Below, piece after piece: positions 7,537 through 17,690 of a stretch of DNA of 64,000 nucleotides. The stretch is from Terribacillus halophilus. Its GTDB lineage: Bacteria; Bacillota; Bacilli; Bacillales; Amphibacillaceae. The notes under the pieces are model-generated. The model was not told the DNA's origin and made no database searches. It saw only the letters and a list, made by a program, of their open reading frames with translations. The first letter of the stretch is position 1, and each line of letters starts with the position of its first letter. The DNA lies in NCBI RefSeq assembly GCF_900162685.1, contig NZ_LT727828.1, positions 62,001 through 126,000 of the forward strand. The letters run 5' to 3'. The position numbers and the translations under genes are program-made.

Positions 7537-8904
7537 ATGATGGAAGAAGTCTGGAATGACCGGACCCCTCCACATAATATAGAAGCAGAGCAAGCAGTGA
7601 TTGGTGCTATTTTCCTGGAACCTGAAGCGCTATCCAGAGCTTCCGAACAGTTAATTGCAGATGATTTCTACCGAGCTAGCCACCAGCGCATTTTTGATGC
7701 GATGATGCGCTTGTCCGACAGAGGAGAACCAGTTGACTTGGTAACTGTCACCACTGCACTTGCAAATGCAAAACTGTTGGAGGAGGTCGGCGGAGTTTCG
7801 TATCTCAGTGATCTAGCAAATGCCGTTCCGACAGCAGCAAATATCGATTATTACAGTAAAATCGTTGCTGAGAAAGCCTTATTACGACGTTTAATCCGTT
7901 CTGCTACAGATATTGTGACATCAAGCTATGCGAAAGAAGACGAAGTAGAAGATGTCCTGAATGAAGCGGAGAAAACGATTATGGAAGTTTCCGGACGTAA
8001 AAACTCCGGTGCTTTCCAGAATATCAAAGATGTCTTGATCGATGTTTATGATAATATCGAGAAACTGCATCACCAAAGCGCATCTGTAACTGGTATTCCG
8101 ACAGGTTATCGGGATTTGGATAAGATGACATCTGGATTCCAGCGCAATGATTTAATCATCATTGCTGCTCGTCCTTCGGTAGGTAAGACAGCCTTTGCTT
8201 TGAATATTGCACAAAATGTTTCGATTCATGCAGGAGAGAATGTAGCAATCTTCAGCTTAGAGATGGGAGCGGAGCAGCTTGTATCTCGTATGCTTTGTGC
8301 GGAAGGGAATATTGACGCACAGCGATTGCGTACAGGAAGCTTGCAGGAAGAAGACTGGGCCAAGCTCACGATGGCGATGGGAAGCTTGTCCAATGCAGGT
8401 GTTTATATTGACGACACTCCAGGTATTCGAGTAAGTGATATTCGGTCAAAGTGCCGCCGTCTAAAACAGGAAGGCGGCATAGGGATGATTCTGATTGATT
8501 ACTTGCAGCTCATTATGGGTTCTAGCTCAGGGAAAGGCGAAAACCGTCAGCAGGAAGTATCGGAAATATCTCGTTCCTTGAAAGCTTTGGCACGTGAACT
8601 AGAAGTGCCGGTTATTGCTCTATCTCAGCTTTCTCGCGGAGTAGAGCAGCGTCAAGATAAGCGTCCAATGATGTCCGATTTACGGGAATCCGGAAGTATT
8701 GAGCAGGATGCCGATATTGTTGGTTTCCTATATCGAGATGATTATTATGACAAAGAATCCGAAAAACAAAATATCATTGAAATTATTCTTGCCAAGCAGC
8801 GTAACGGTCCAGTTGGAACAGTCGAGCTGGCATTCGTAAAAGAATATAATAAATTCGTAGATTTAGATCACCGATATTCGGAAAGTGATATACCGCCTGC
8901 ATAA
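7537..8904 (+). CDS. dnaC: Replicative DNA helicase (DnaB-type)
   Basis: Hexameric 5'-3' helicase that unwinds DNA at the replication fork. It is named dnaC in Bacillus and is the counterpart of E. coli DnaB. 455 residues: N-terminal domain that binds primase (NIEAEQAVIGAIFLEPEA), a linker, and a RecA-like ATPase. Walker A is ARPSVGKTAFA with Lys217, Walker B is MILIDYLQLI, and the conserved RESGSIEQDAD and IIEIILAKQRNG segments follow. Two ATGs lie in tandem (7537, 7540); GGGGGAAT precedes both, so the exact start is ambiguous by one codon. It ends in a strong terminator. Confidence 0.98.
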   Translation: MMEEVWNDRTPPHNIEAEQAVIGAIFLEPEALSRASEQLIADDFYRASHQRIFDAMMRLSDRGEPVDLVTVTTALANAKLLEEVGGVSYLSDLANAVPTAANIDYYSKIVAEKALLRRLIRSATDIVTSSYAKEDEVEDVLNEAEKTIMEVSGRKNSGAFQNIKDVLIDVYDNIEKLHHQSASVTGIPTGYRDLDKMTSGFQRNDLIIIAARPSVGKTAFALNIAQNVSIHAGENVAIFSLEMGAEQLVSRMLCAEGNIDAQRLRTGSLQEEDWAKLTMAMGSLSNAGVYIDDTPGIRVSDIRSKCRRLKQEGGIGMILIDYLQLIMGSSSGKGENRQQEVSEISRSLKALARELEVPVIALSQLSRGVEQRQDKRPMMSDLRESGSIEQDADIVGFLYRDDYYDKESEKQNIIEIILAKQRNGPVGTVELAFVKEYNKFVDLDHRYSESDIPPA

Positions 8905-8909
8905 TATCA

Positions 8910-8938
8910 ACACCCTATCATCTGATAGGGTGTTTTTT
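8910..8938 (+). terminator. Intrinsic terminator of dnaC
   Basis: Stem ACACCCTATCA (8910-8920) / TGATAGGGTGT (8923-8933) followed by TTTTTT. Confidence 0.9.
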
Positions 8939-8940
8939 AA

Positions 8941-8979
8941 CGAACGAATATGTTGAGTGGTGAATAATTGTTCGGATGT
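8941..8979. promoter_or_regulatory. Probable PurR operator (paired PurBoxes) of purA
   Basis: The minus-strand sequence at 8967-8979 reads ACATCCGAACAAT, matching the Bacillus PurBox consensus AWWWCCGAACWWT at 12 of 13 positions. A second, weaker GAAC-containing arm in opposite orientation (CGAACGAAT, 8941-8949) lies upstream. Paired inverted PurBoxes just before the -35 are the usual PurR arrangement, and purA belongs to the PurR regulon in B. subtilis. Confidence 0.65.
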
Positions 8980-8983
8980 ATCA

Positions 8984-10343
<1,360 letters not shown>

Positions 10344-10347
10344 ATCG

Positions 10348-10379
10348 AAAAATCGTCCTTCTGGGCGATTTTTCTTTTT
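10348..10379 (+). terminator. Intrinsic terminator of purA
   Basis: AAAAATCG plus TCC, a TTCT loop, then GGG plus CGATTTTT, followed by a C and a second T run. Confidence 0.85.
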
Positions 10380-10412
10380 ACTTCCAAATAGCCCCATGAC
10401 ACCCCCCTTACA

Positions 10413-10441
10413 AAGACATTTTTCGCGAATTGCTGTAAAAT
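10413..10441 (+). promoter_or_regulatory. Promoter of the walRKHIJ operon
   Basis: AAGACA (10413-10418), a 17-base spacer and TAAAAT (10436-10441), about 80 bases upstream of walR. No second promoter of similar quality is seen inside the operon. Confidence 0.6.
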
Positions 10442-10523
10442 AGAAGAAGTATGCACAAACTGAACTAATAAGAAAAAGTAATTTCATTCAGATAAAAATT
10501 ATACGAGAAAGCGTGGGAATACG

Positions 10524-11228
10524 ATGAACCATAAGATACTAGTGGTCGATGACGAGAAACCAATCGCTGACATATTGAAGTTTAACTTAGAAAAAGAAGG
10601 ATACGAGGTAGTCTGTGCCTATGACGGTGATGAGGCTGTTGAACTTGTGCAGCAGGAGAACCCGGACTTGATTCTTTTGGATATTATGCTGCCGAATAAA
10701 GACGGTAATGAAGTATGCAGGGAAGTACGCAAGACGCACAATATGCCAATCATCATGCTGACAGCAAAGGATGCAGAAATTGACAAGGTACTTGGTCTTG
10801 AACTTGGTGCAGATGATTATGTCACAAAGCCGTTCAGTAATAGAGAAGTTATCGCACGTGTGAAAGCGAACCTTCGCCGACAGGCACAAATTCCTGAAGA
10901 AGACAATAAAGAGAACAAAGACATTGAAATCGGGAAACTTATTATTCACCCCGAGGCCTACACAGTCACAAATGATGGTGTACAAGTGGAACTGACACAC
11001 CGAGAGTTTGAACTGCTTCATTATTTAGCACGTCACAGCGGACAAGTTATGACCCGCGAACACTTGTTAGAGACAGTTTGGGGATACGACTACTTTGGAG
11101 ATGTCCGTACAGTAGATGTAACCGTCCGCCGTCTTCGTGAGAAGATAGAGGACAATCCAAGCAGTCCGCTCTGGATTATAACAAGAAGGGGTGTAGGATA
11201 CTATCTGCGCAGCCCTGAACAGGAGTAA
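10524..11228 (+). CDS. walR: Essential cell-wall response regulator WalR (YycF)
   Basis: OmpR-family transcription factor that activates autolysin genes and controls wall metabolism, phosphorylated by WalK. 234 residues: receiver domain with acidic pocket D9-D10, phospho-acceptor D53 ([12 protein letters not shown]), T80 and K102, plus T101, the site known to be modified by PrkC in B. subtilis. The winged-helix domain begins near residue 130 and keeps the recognition region [16 protein letters not shown]. It opens a five-gene operon; walK follows after 5 bases. Confidence 0.98.
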   Translation: MNHKILVVDDEKPIADILKFNLEKEGYEVVCAYDGDEAVELVQQENPDLILLDIMLPNKDGNEVCREVRKTHNMPIIMLTAKDAEIDKVLGLELGADDYVTKPFSNREVIARVKANLRRQAQIPEEDNKENKDIEIGKLIIHPEAYTVTNDGVQVELTHREFELLHYLARHSGQVMTREHLLETVWGYDYFGDVRTVDVTVRRLREKIEDNPSSPLWIITRRGVGYYLRSPEQE

Positions 11229-11233
11229 TATCA

Positions 11234-13084
11234 ATGAATAAAATAGGCTTTTTTCGTTCCGTGAGCCTGAAACTGGTTCTTGTCTACATTTTGCTGCTAA
11301 TCATCGCACTTTTACTGATTGGCGTCTTTTTTACAAACAGCTTGGAGAACCAGCTTATCAATAATACCAGAGTCTCACTTGAGTCCAACATTGAGTGGCT
11401 GAATCAATCGTTAGTTCAGGAATTCGAAGAGGAAAGATCTCCTAATGACCCAACTTTAGAAGAAGATATTGCCGATCTGCTCGTCAATTACTCGGACGGG
11501 GAAAATACAAAGATTCAAGTAATCGACAACCAGAGACAGTTGGTAGGGACGAGTGAACCCGGCGGACAGGACTTAATAGGTGCTCGCGTGGTGGAGAATA
11601 ATATTATTCAAGCCATTACCAATAATGGAATTCTTCCTTCTGCAGAGCGGTCGAATATCGTTATTGATAAGGAATCAGGTAATCGTACGCTTCGATATTA
11701 CGATGAAATAATGAGGACAGGCAGTAATGGAGAAGAAGAATTACTCGGAATTATCTACGTGCGTAAGTCGATAGAAGATGTATATGACCAGCTGAAAAGT
11801 ACGAATATTATTTTCTTGCAAGCAACATTTATTGCGTTAATATTTGCTGCCATATTAGGAATTCTCATTGCCCGGGCAATAACGAAGCCAATTAAAGAGA
11901 TGCAGAAGCAAGCACGCGTCATGGCTACAGGAGACTTTTCCAAACGAGTGAATGTATATGGCGAAGATGAAATCGGACAGCTTGCCCGTACCTTTAATCA
12001 TATGAACGATGAGCTGCGTCAGGCACATATGCGTACAGAAGGCGAGCGCAGAAAGTTAAGCTCGGTTCTTTCGCACATGTCGGATGGCGTTATCGCAACA
12101 GACAGGAATGGAGCAATCACCTTAATGAATGCACCAGCAGAAAGTCTGATTGGGCGCAGTGCTGAAGAAGTTCGCGGACAATTCCTAATTGAGGTTTTAA
12201 ATCTAAATGAAAAGATAGTAGATATAACAGAAATACAAGAAACTGGCTCAATCATTATTGATATGAGTGATGATGACCAATATTTACTGCTGCGCTGCAA
12301 TTTTTCGATTGTGCAGGATGAATATGAGCAAATTAGCGGATTTATTACCGTAATCAGTGATGTGACAGAGCAAGAACAAATCGAACAGGAACGCCGGGAA
12401 TTTGTTTCAAATGTATCTCATGAGCTCCGAACACCACTGACTACGATGCGAAGTTATTTAGAAGCATTAACGGATGGTGCATGGAAAGACGAAGGTATCG
12501 CTCCTCATTTTCTTGATGTAACGCAACAGGAGACGGACCGAATGATACGTCTTGTTAATGACTTGCTGCAGCTCTCCCGTATGGATAGCAGTAATTACAC
12601 GATGGAGTGGCAGCGGATTGATTTTGTGGAATTCTTCCATCATGTGATTGATCGATTTGATATGAACAAACGTGAGGATATCCACTTTGAACGCTATTTG
12701 CCAAAGGGTGAGGCAATTGTCACAGTAGACCAAGATAAGATGATGCAAGTGCTGGATAATATCATCAGTAATGCGATTAAATATTCTCCAGATGGCGGGA
12801 CGATTCGTTTCCGTCTTCGTAAGGATAGCCAGAAGCTTCTCATCAGCATCTCCGACGAAGGAATGGGGATTGCGCATGAAAAACTTGATAAAATATTCGA
12901 GCGTTTCTACCGAACAGACAAAGCGCGTACCCGAAAACTAGGTGGTACTGGACTAGGTTTAGCAATCGCGAAAGATCTTGTCGATGCACATCATGGGGTA
13001 ATCTGGGCTGAAAGCAAGGAAGGAAGAGGTACAACTGTGCTCTTCACCATTCCGCTTAATCGGAAAAGGGGTGAGCTGCGATGA
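11234..13084 (+). CDS. walK: Sensor histidine kinase WalK (YycG)
   Basis: Membrane kinase that senses wall status at the division site and phosphorylates WalR. 616 residues: membrane helix about 12-33, an extracellular Cache-like sensor domain of about 145 residues, second helix about 187-208, HAMP (about 208-260), PAS (about 265-370), then the HisKA domain with His396 in VSHELRTPLT, and a HATPase domain with N box (DNIISNAIKYSP), DEGMGI and LGGTGLGLAIAKDL. Length and domain order match the Bacillus protein. The 3' end overlaps walH by 4 bases. Confidence 0.97.
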   Translation: MNKIGFFRSVSLKLVLVYILLLIIALLLIGVFFTNSLENQLINNTRVSLESNIEWLNQSLVQEFEEERSPNDPTLEEDIADLLVNYSDGENTKIQVIDNQRQLVGTSEPGGQDLIGARVVENNIIQAITNNGILPSAERSNIVIDKESGNRTLRYYDEIMRTGSNGEEELLGIIYVRKSIEDVYDQLKSTNIIFLQATFIALIFAAILGILIARAITKPIKEMQKQARVMATGDFSKRVNVYGEDEIGQLARTFNHMNDELRQAHMRTEGERRKLSSVLSHMSDGVIATDRNGAITLMNAPAESLIGRSAEEVRGQFLIEVLNLNEKIVDITEIQETGSIIIDMSDDDQYLLLRCNFSIVQDEYEQISGFITVISDVTEQEQIEQERREFVSNVSHELRTPLTTMRSYLEALTDGAWKDEGIAPHFLDVTQQETDRMIRLVNDLLQLSRMDSSNYTMEWQRIDFVEFFHHVIDRFDMNKREDIHFERYLPKGEAIVTVDQDKMMQVLDNIISNAIKYSPDGGTIRFRLRKDSQKLLISISDEGMGIAHEKLDKIFERFYRTDKARTRKLGGTGLGLAIAKDLVDAHHGVIWAESKEGRGTTVLFTIPLNRKRGELR

Positions 13085-14370
13085 AGCTGGAAACATTCAA
13101 TACAATTTTACTAGTCATTCTTGTGGCACTTAGCTTGGTGTTAACAGCTTTTGTGTGGACATTCCAACCGAATGGTTTTGAATCTGTAAAAAATGTTACC
13201 GAAGAGCCGCAGACCTTAGATGGGACAGAGAGGCAGCTGGCAGACTTGGTAAGACCGAACCACACCTATATTAATGAACAGCGTAACCATTTTGTCTTCT
13301 CTTCAAAAGATAAAGAACGGGCTTTTGTGAATGGGCTGGCCGAATGGACGCTGACTAATATGAAACAAGTTGATTTAGCTAGTTTACCGGATACTAATAT
13401 AGAGCTAGTGTATCCAGTAACCATCTCCTATTCGCAGCTGAATACGTTATTTCAGGTAGAAGGAGCAAATAGTGATACAAGCAGTCTGGGGAATAACGGC
13501 TTTACAAGAATATACCTATCAAGCAATGAGGATAACACTACACAGCTGATTTTTCTGAATGAAGACTCGGATAATCCATTAGAAAACGTTGTAACGGCAA
13601 CCGTCGTAACCAGCATAAGTGATGTGATAAATAATAAGGAAGATCTGGTGGCAGCTGTACCATTAGCTGAGAACGAACCCAGTGATTGGAATCAGATTTA
13701 CCTGCCGCAAAACCTTCAGATAGAAAACAGAGTTGTTCGAAGTGAGACGATTTCCCGAAATGTATTCTCAGATATCTATTTGGATGAACCTATTACATTA
13801 GGCGATCAATACATTGACTCCAATCATCTGGAATCTGTCAAGATTAGCAATAACGGAAACTATGGCATCTATTATACGAATCGGACTTCTTCCACGAGAG
13901 CAGCAAGCAGAGCAGAGCAGCTGCAAGCAGCAATTCGAGCAGTCAATTCTCATAAAGGATGGACAAATGATTTTCGCTTATATGGCGTATTAGGAAAAGG
14001 AAACTACACATTTGAGTTCCGGATGATGCAAAATGGCTTCCCGGTATTTCAGCAAAATAAATTATCACTTTTGTCTATCCAAATGCAATATGGTCACCCT
14101 GACCCTGGAAGATACGAAAGGACCCTGCTTAATATAAGCTCAACATCAGGTAGGCCAGATGGAAAAAAAGCGCTGACGGCCCAAGAAGTAAAGGATTGGG
14201 TGGCGGATAATAATTATATTACACGCGATATAGAAGACGTTGTAATTGGCTACCAGTTGGAAGAGTTTGATTCAGATATCTATAAATACAAGCTGATACC
14301 ATATTGGTATGTAGAATTCGAAGGAAGATGGATTGAAGTAGGAGACAATACGACAGGAGGCACAGACTGA
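13081..14370 (+). CDS. walH: WalK regulator WalH (YycH)
   Basis: Single-pass membrane protein that, with WalI, binds WalK and tunes its activity. 429 residues: short cytoplasmic N-terminus, one membrane helix (about 8-27, LLVILVALSLVLTAFVW), then a long extracytoplasmic part. The start overlaps the walK stop (ATGA) and the stop overlaps the walI start by one base (TGATG), so the three are translationally coupled. Identified mainly by position, length and topology, with YycH-like segments such as NTILLVILVALSLVLT. Confidence 0.9.
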   Translation: MKLETFNTILLVILVALSLVLTAFVWTFQPNGFESVKNVTEEPQTLDGTERQLADLVRPNHTYINEQRNHFVFSSKDKERAFVNGLAEWTLTNMKQVDLASLPDTNIELVYPVTISYSQLNTLFQVEGANSDTSSLGNNGFTRIYLSSNEDNTTQLIFLNEDSDNPLENVVTATVVTSISDVINNKEDLVAAVPLAENEPSDWNQIYLPQNLQIENRVVRSETISRNVFSDIYLDEPITLGDQYIDSNHLESVKISNNGNYGIYYTNRTSSTRAASRAEQLQAAIRAVNSHKGWTNDFRLYGVLGKGNYTFEFRMMQNGFPVFQQNKLSLLSIQMQYGHPDPGRYERTLLNISSTSGRPDGKKALTAQEVKDWVADNNYITRDIEDVVIGYQLEEFDSDIYKYKLIPYWYVEFEGRWIEVGDNTTGGTD

Positions 14371-15242
14371 TGCAATGGAATAAAATTAAGCTGACGTTTA
14401 TCCTTGCCTTCCTTGTTTTGAATGTCTATCTCGTTATTCAGCTGTTTCCACAGGAAGAGACAGAACAAATCGGATTGGAAACAGAATCCACGGCATCTGT
14501 TCTAACTAGCGTAAAGGGGTATCAGGAGCTGTCTGCTGAGGAAACGGAAACAAATCAGCAGTACGAAGCAACAAAGATGCAATTTAAAGAAAAAGACTTG
14601 GAGAAGATTCCGTACAAAGATAATATGGAATTTGATATTAAATCAGGTACGGAGCTAGATGTAACTTTTAAGGAACCTGAGGAATTGCCTGTCGAGTTTC
14701 CCTTTGATAAAGATACAAAACAGTCTCGTGACGACTTAAACAGTTTTATTGACGAACATGTCCTGCATGGGGAAGATTATACGTATTGGGGCAGGCAAGG
14801 AGATAAAATGCTGTTCTTTCAAGAGACCGATAAGGGGCAGACTTATTTTAGTGAAGATAGTCTGCTGTTGGTAACAATTAATGGGGACTATCATGTAACT
14901 GGCTACACACAAACATATATTGAAAACTTTAAGAAGAGTGAGAATGAGGAAGGCTGGGAACAGAATCATTATTCAGAGAAGCAGGCAGTGGAGATGCTCA
15001 CAGCAAAGCAGTATATTGAACGCGGGGACACAATTAAGGTGGAGAAAGGCTTCTATCCAATTATTGAACTTTCATCTAAGCCGAATTATGCTCCCGCTTA
15101 TAAAATAACTGTTAATGATACGGAACATTATTTCTATTTGATGCTTCCAGATAATAATCCCTATATACGCCAACAAACTGAATCAGCGTTTATTACCAAC
15201 ATAGAGCTGGAGAAAGAAACAGAGACAGAAGATATACAATAA
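14370..15242 (+). CDS. walI: WalK regulator WalI (YycI)
   Basis: Partner of WalH in controlling WalK. 290 residues with one N-terminal membrane helix (about 8-25, LTFILAFLVLNVYLVIQLF) and an extracytoplasmic YycI-type domain. The N-terminal pattern MQWNKIKLTFILAFLVLNVYL is the recognisable family feature. It begins on the last base of the walH stop codon and is followed 13 bases later by walJ with a good ribosome site (AGAGGTGAAA). Confidence 0.92.
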   Translation: MQWNKIKLTFILAFLVLNVYLVIQLFPQEETEQIGLETESTASVLTSVKGYQELSAEETETNQQYEATKMQFKEKDLEKIPYKDNMEFDIKSGTELDVTFKEPEELPVEFPFDKDTKQSRDDLNSFIDEHVLHGEDYTYWGRQGDKMLFFQETDKGQTYFSEDSLLLVTINGDYHVTGYTQTYIENFKKSENEEGWEQNHYSEKQAVEMLTAKQYIERGDTIKVEKGFYPIIELSSKPNYAPAYKITVNDTEHYFYLMLPDNNPYIRQQTESAFITNIELEKETETEDIQ

Positions 15243-15255
15243 GAGGTGAAACAGC

Positions 15256-16053
15256 ATGACGTTAAGCTTTAGCGTACTTGCATCAGGCAGTTCTGGTAAT
15301 GCATTTTTTATCGGAACGGAAAAAGAGCGCATCCTGGTAGATGCTGGTCTAACGGGCAAGGAGCTGCAGCGTTTATTAGAGGAAACGGGTATTGATCCGG
15401 CTTCGCTCACGAAGATCCTGGTCACGCATGAACATAGTGATCATATAAAAGGATTGGGAGTAGCAGCACGGAAATTTGATTTACCGATTTATGCAAATGA
15501 AAAAACGTGGAAAGCGATGGAGAATAGCATCGGAAAAATTCCATTAGATCATAAATTTGTTTTTCAAATGGAAGAAACAAAAACGTTTGGTGATTTGGAT
15601 GTGCAGTCCTTCGGTGTTTCACATGATGCTGCCGAACCCATGTTTTATACATTCCATCATGAAGGAAAGAAAGTCGCTTTAGTGACAGATACCGGGTATG
15701 TCTCGGAACGGGTTAAAGGAATTGTTGAGAAGGCAGATGCTTATATTTTTGAAGCGAATCATGATGTGAGCATGCTGCAGATGGGGAGTTATCCGTGGAA
15801 TGTGAAGCGGAGAATCTTAGGTGATTTAGGTCATGTGTCAAATGAAGATAGTGCTTTGGCGCTCACCGATTTAATCGATAACAACACGAAACGTATTTAT
15901 CTTGCGCATTTAAGCCGAGATAATAACATGAAGGATTTGGCACGTCTTGCTGTAGGTAACATCTTAGAGGAACGAGGCTTTGATCTTAAAAGACATATTG
16001 AACTGCATGATACAGATCCAAAAATGCCAACACCGCTCTTCCAAGTAGTTTAA
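15256..16053 (+). CDS. walJ: Metallo-beta-lactamase-fold hydrolase WalJ (YycJ)
   Basis: 265-residue MBL-fold protein, probably a 5'-3' DNA exonuclease linked to DNA repair and to coordination of division with replication; those functions come from work on homologues. The metal site is visible: [10 protein letters not shown] (about residues 56-65), SHDAAEP, TDTGY and a later LGHVSN and LAHLSRDNN with His ligands. Full length for the family. Last gene of the overlapping wal block; htrA follows after about 57 bases. Confidence 0.95.
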   Translation: MTLSFSVLASGSSGNAFFIGTEKERILVDAGLTGKELQRLLEETGIDPASLTKILVTHEHSDHIKGLGVAARKFDLPIYANEKTWKAMENSIGKIPLDHKFVFQMEETKTFGDLDVQSFGVSHDAAEPMFYTFHHEGKKVALVTDTGYVSERVKGIVEKADAYIFEANHDVSMLQMGSYPWNVKRRILGDLGHVSNEDSALALTDLIDNNTKRIYLAHLSRDNNMKDLARLAVGNILEERGFDLKRHIELHDTDPKMPTPLFQVV

Positions 16054-16110
16054 ATATCCAAAACGGTGGAAAGATAAACTATATCCAAAGATGTAGGAAC
16101 GGAGGCTCAT

Positions 16111-17322
16111 ATGGATTACTTTGATGATCAACACAAAGAACCGAAAAAGCCGAAGCGGATGAATTGGCTGCTGCCAGCTATTTTAGGCGGTATTATCGGT
16201 GCTGGTATTGTATTGCTTGTTGCTTATGGACTTGATCAGAACAGTATGACGAGGAACGATCAATCACAGTCTCAGCAAGAGGGAACTGTGCAGCAGGTTT
16301 CTGACACCAATCAAGATGCTGGTTTGCAGAATGTGAGTGTTGATGTTCAATCAGGTATTACAGACATTGTCGAGGAAACATCGCCAGCGGTTGTAGGTGT
16401 TGTCAATCTCCAGCAAGGAGATGCCTTGTTTTCTCAGGAAGAAAGTGCAGCAGGGAGCGGTTCTGGTGTTATATATAAAAAGCAAGGGGATAAAGCTTAT
16501 GTGGTGACAAATCATCATGTTGTTGAAGGGGCAACGGATGTGGATGTTGTTTTGCATAATGGTATAGAGATCTCTGCTAATTTGCTAGGCAGTGATGTTT
16601 TCACAGACTTAGCAGTGCTGGAGATTGACGCTTCCCGAGTGGAGAAGGTAATTGAAATTGGGACTTCCTCTTCTGTCAAAACAGGGGAGCCAGTCATTGC
16701 CATCGGTGATCCGCTTGGTTTCTCTGGTTCCGTTACACAAGGTATCATCAGCGGGATAAATCGTACTGTTCCGCAGGATTTCAATGGAGATGGCAGATCT
16801 GATTGGCAGGCAGACGTTATGCAAACAGATGCAGCCATTAATCCTGGTAACAGCGGCGGAGCACTTATTAATATGGCGGGTCAGTTAATTGGAATCAATT
16901 CCATGAAAATTGCGGAATCGTCTGTTGAAGGGATTGGATTTGCTATTCCTGTTGATTCTGCGGTACCTGTGATGGAACAACTTGAGCAGAATGGCCAGGT
17001 CAAACGGCCATATCTAGGCGTGGAAGCTTATTCATTGAATGAGATTCCAGCTACAGAACGAACAGGCCATCTAGGTTTACCGGAAGACATCGAGAATGGT
17101 GTATATATTTGGAGTCTGGTTCCGTCATCTCCTGCTCAACAAGGCGGGCTGCAAGAACTGGATGTTATCACCGAACTTGATGGTCAGGCAATCAAAGATA
17201 TGACAGCTTTACGAAAGCATCTTTATGAGGAAAAGCAAATTGGAGACAAAATGAACGTAACGTATTATCGTGATGGTCAGCGCGAGGAAACAACAGTGAC
17301 TTTAAGTGAACAACAGCAGTAA
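16111..17322 (+). CDS. htrC: Membrane-anchored HtrA-type serine protease
   Basis: Degrades misfolded proteins outside the membrane. 403 residues: basic cytoplasmic N-terminus, one membrane helix (about 18-40), a low-complexity Gln/Ser linker, then an S1C trypsin-like domain with catalytic His136 (TNHHVV), Asp166 (FTDLAVL) and Ser248 (NPGNSGGAL), followed by a C-terminal PDZ domain (from about residue 305). The position after walJ matches B. subtilis htrC (yycK); walR-walJ-htr linkage is conserved in Firmicutes. The ribosome site is GGAGGCTC before ATG 16111. Confidence 0.95.
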   Translation: MDYFDDQHKEPKKPKRMNWLLPAILGGIIGAGIVLLVAYGLDQNSMTRNDQSQSQQEGTVQQVSDTNQDAGLQNVSVDVQSGITDIVEETSPAVVGVVNLQQGDALFSQEESAAGSGSGVIYKKQGDKAYVVTNHHVVEGATDVDVVLHNGIEISANLLGSDVFTDLAVLEIDASRVEKVIEIGTSSSVKTGEPVIAIGDPLGFSGSVTQGIISGINRTVPQDFNGDGRSDWQADVMQTDAAINPGNSGGALINMAGQLIGINSMKIAESSVEGIGFAIPVDSAVPVMEQLEQNGQVKRPYLGVEAYSLNEIPATERTGHLGLPEDIENGVYIWSLVPSSPAQQGGLQELDVITELDGQAIKDMTALRKHLYEEKQIGDKMNVTYYRDGQREETTVTLSEQQQ

Positions 17323-17324
17323 AG

Positions 17325-17350
17325 GCAGCCATTCGTGGCTGCTCTTTTTT
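17325..17350 (+). terminator. Intrinsic terminator of the wal-htr operon
   Basis: GCAGCCA (17325-17331), TTCG loop, TGGCTGC (17336-17342), then TCTTTTTT. Confidence 0.92.
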
Positions 17351-17352
17351 AG

Positions 17353-17539
17353 TTATGCACAGCTTGTGGATTTAATGAGGATAAGATAGCCTATTTGGTA
17401 GCGAACAAGTATTCTTATTACTAAATAAAGAATTGCGATTGTGCATATGTGTATAAGTGTGTGGATAATTTGTTTATAGCGTGTGGAATGCTGTGCATAA
17501 GACGATTGTCCACAAGTTATACACAGTAAAGGTGGATAA
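17353..17539. other. DnaA-box cluster (non-oriC DnaA-binding region)
   Basis: Five exact TTATNCACA boxes on either strand: 17353-17361 (+), 17448-17456 (-), 17460-17468 (-, the perfect TTATCCACA), 17492-17500 (-), 17517-17525 (+). Three more differ at one base: 17440-17448, 17506-17514, 17531-17539; two weaker ones lie at 17365 and 17482. Eight near-consensus boxes in 187 bases cannot be chance. No dnaA/dnaN or AT-rich unwinding element is adjacent, so this is not oriC. From memory, B. subtilis has an oriC-proximal DnaA-box cluster beside yydA, close to the walJ-htrC genes; this looks like the counterpart, acting to titrate DnaA. Confidence 0.85.
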
Positions 17540-17570
17540 CAAAGTGAAAGCGGATACTTGATGAGAGATT

Positions 17571-17599
17571 AGCCTATCTATTGTGCAGATAGGCTTTTT
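17571..17599 (+). terminator. Orphan intrinsic terminator after the DnaA-box cluster
   Basis: AGCCTATCT (17571-17579) / AGATAGGCT (17587-17595) followed by TTTTTC. No gene ends just before it on the plus strand. It may be left from a lost gene (rlmH often follows htrC), may end a small RNA, or may block read-through into yhgE. Confidence 0.75.
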
Positions 17600-17620
17600 C
17601 TGCTATTATAAGCAAGTAAA

Positions 17621-17645
17621 ATGACCAAAAACCCATATCGGTCAA
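17621..17645. promoter_or_regulatory. Candidate TetR-type operator upstream of yhgE
   Basis: Inverted arms TGACC (17622-17626) and GGTCA (17640-17644) flank a 13-base AT-rich centre. It lies downstream of a TATTAT-like -10 and 46 bases before yhgE, as expected for autorepression by the TetR protein encoded after yhgE. Confidence 0.4.
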
Positions 17646-17690
17646 TCGGTATTTGTGGATAAGTATATACAGGAATACGGGAGGAAAGTT

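Noticed and set aside
17353-17539. Chromosomal origin oriC
   Set aside because: DnaA boxes are dense, but dnaA, dnaN, rpmH and an AT-rich unwinding element are missing, and the neighbours are those of a known secondary cluster.
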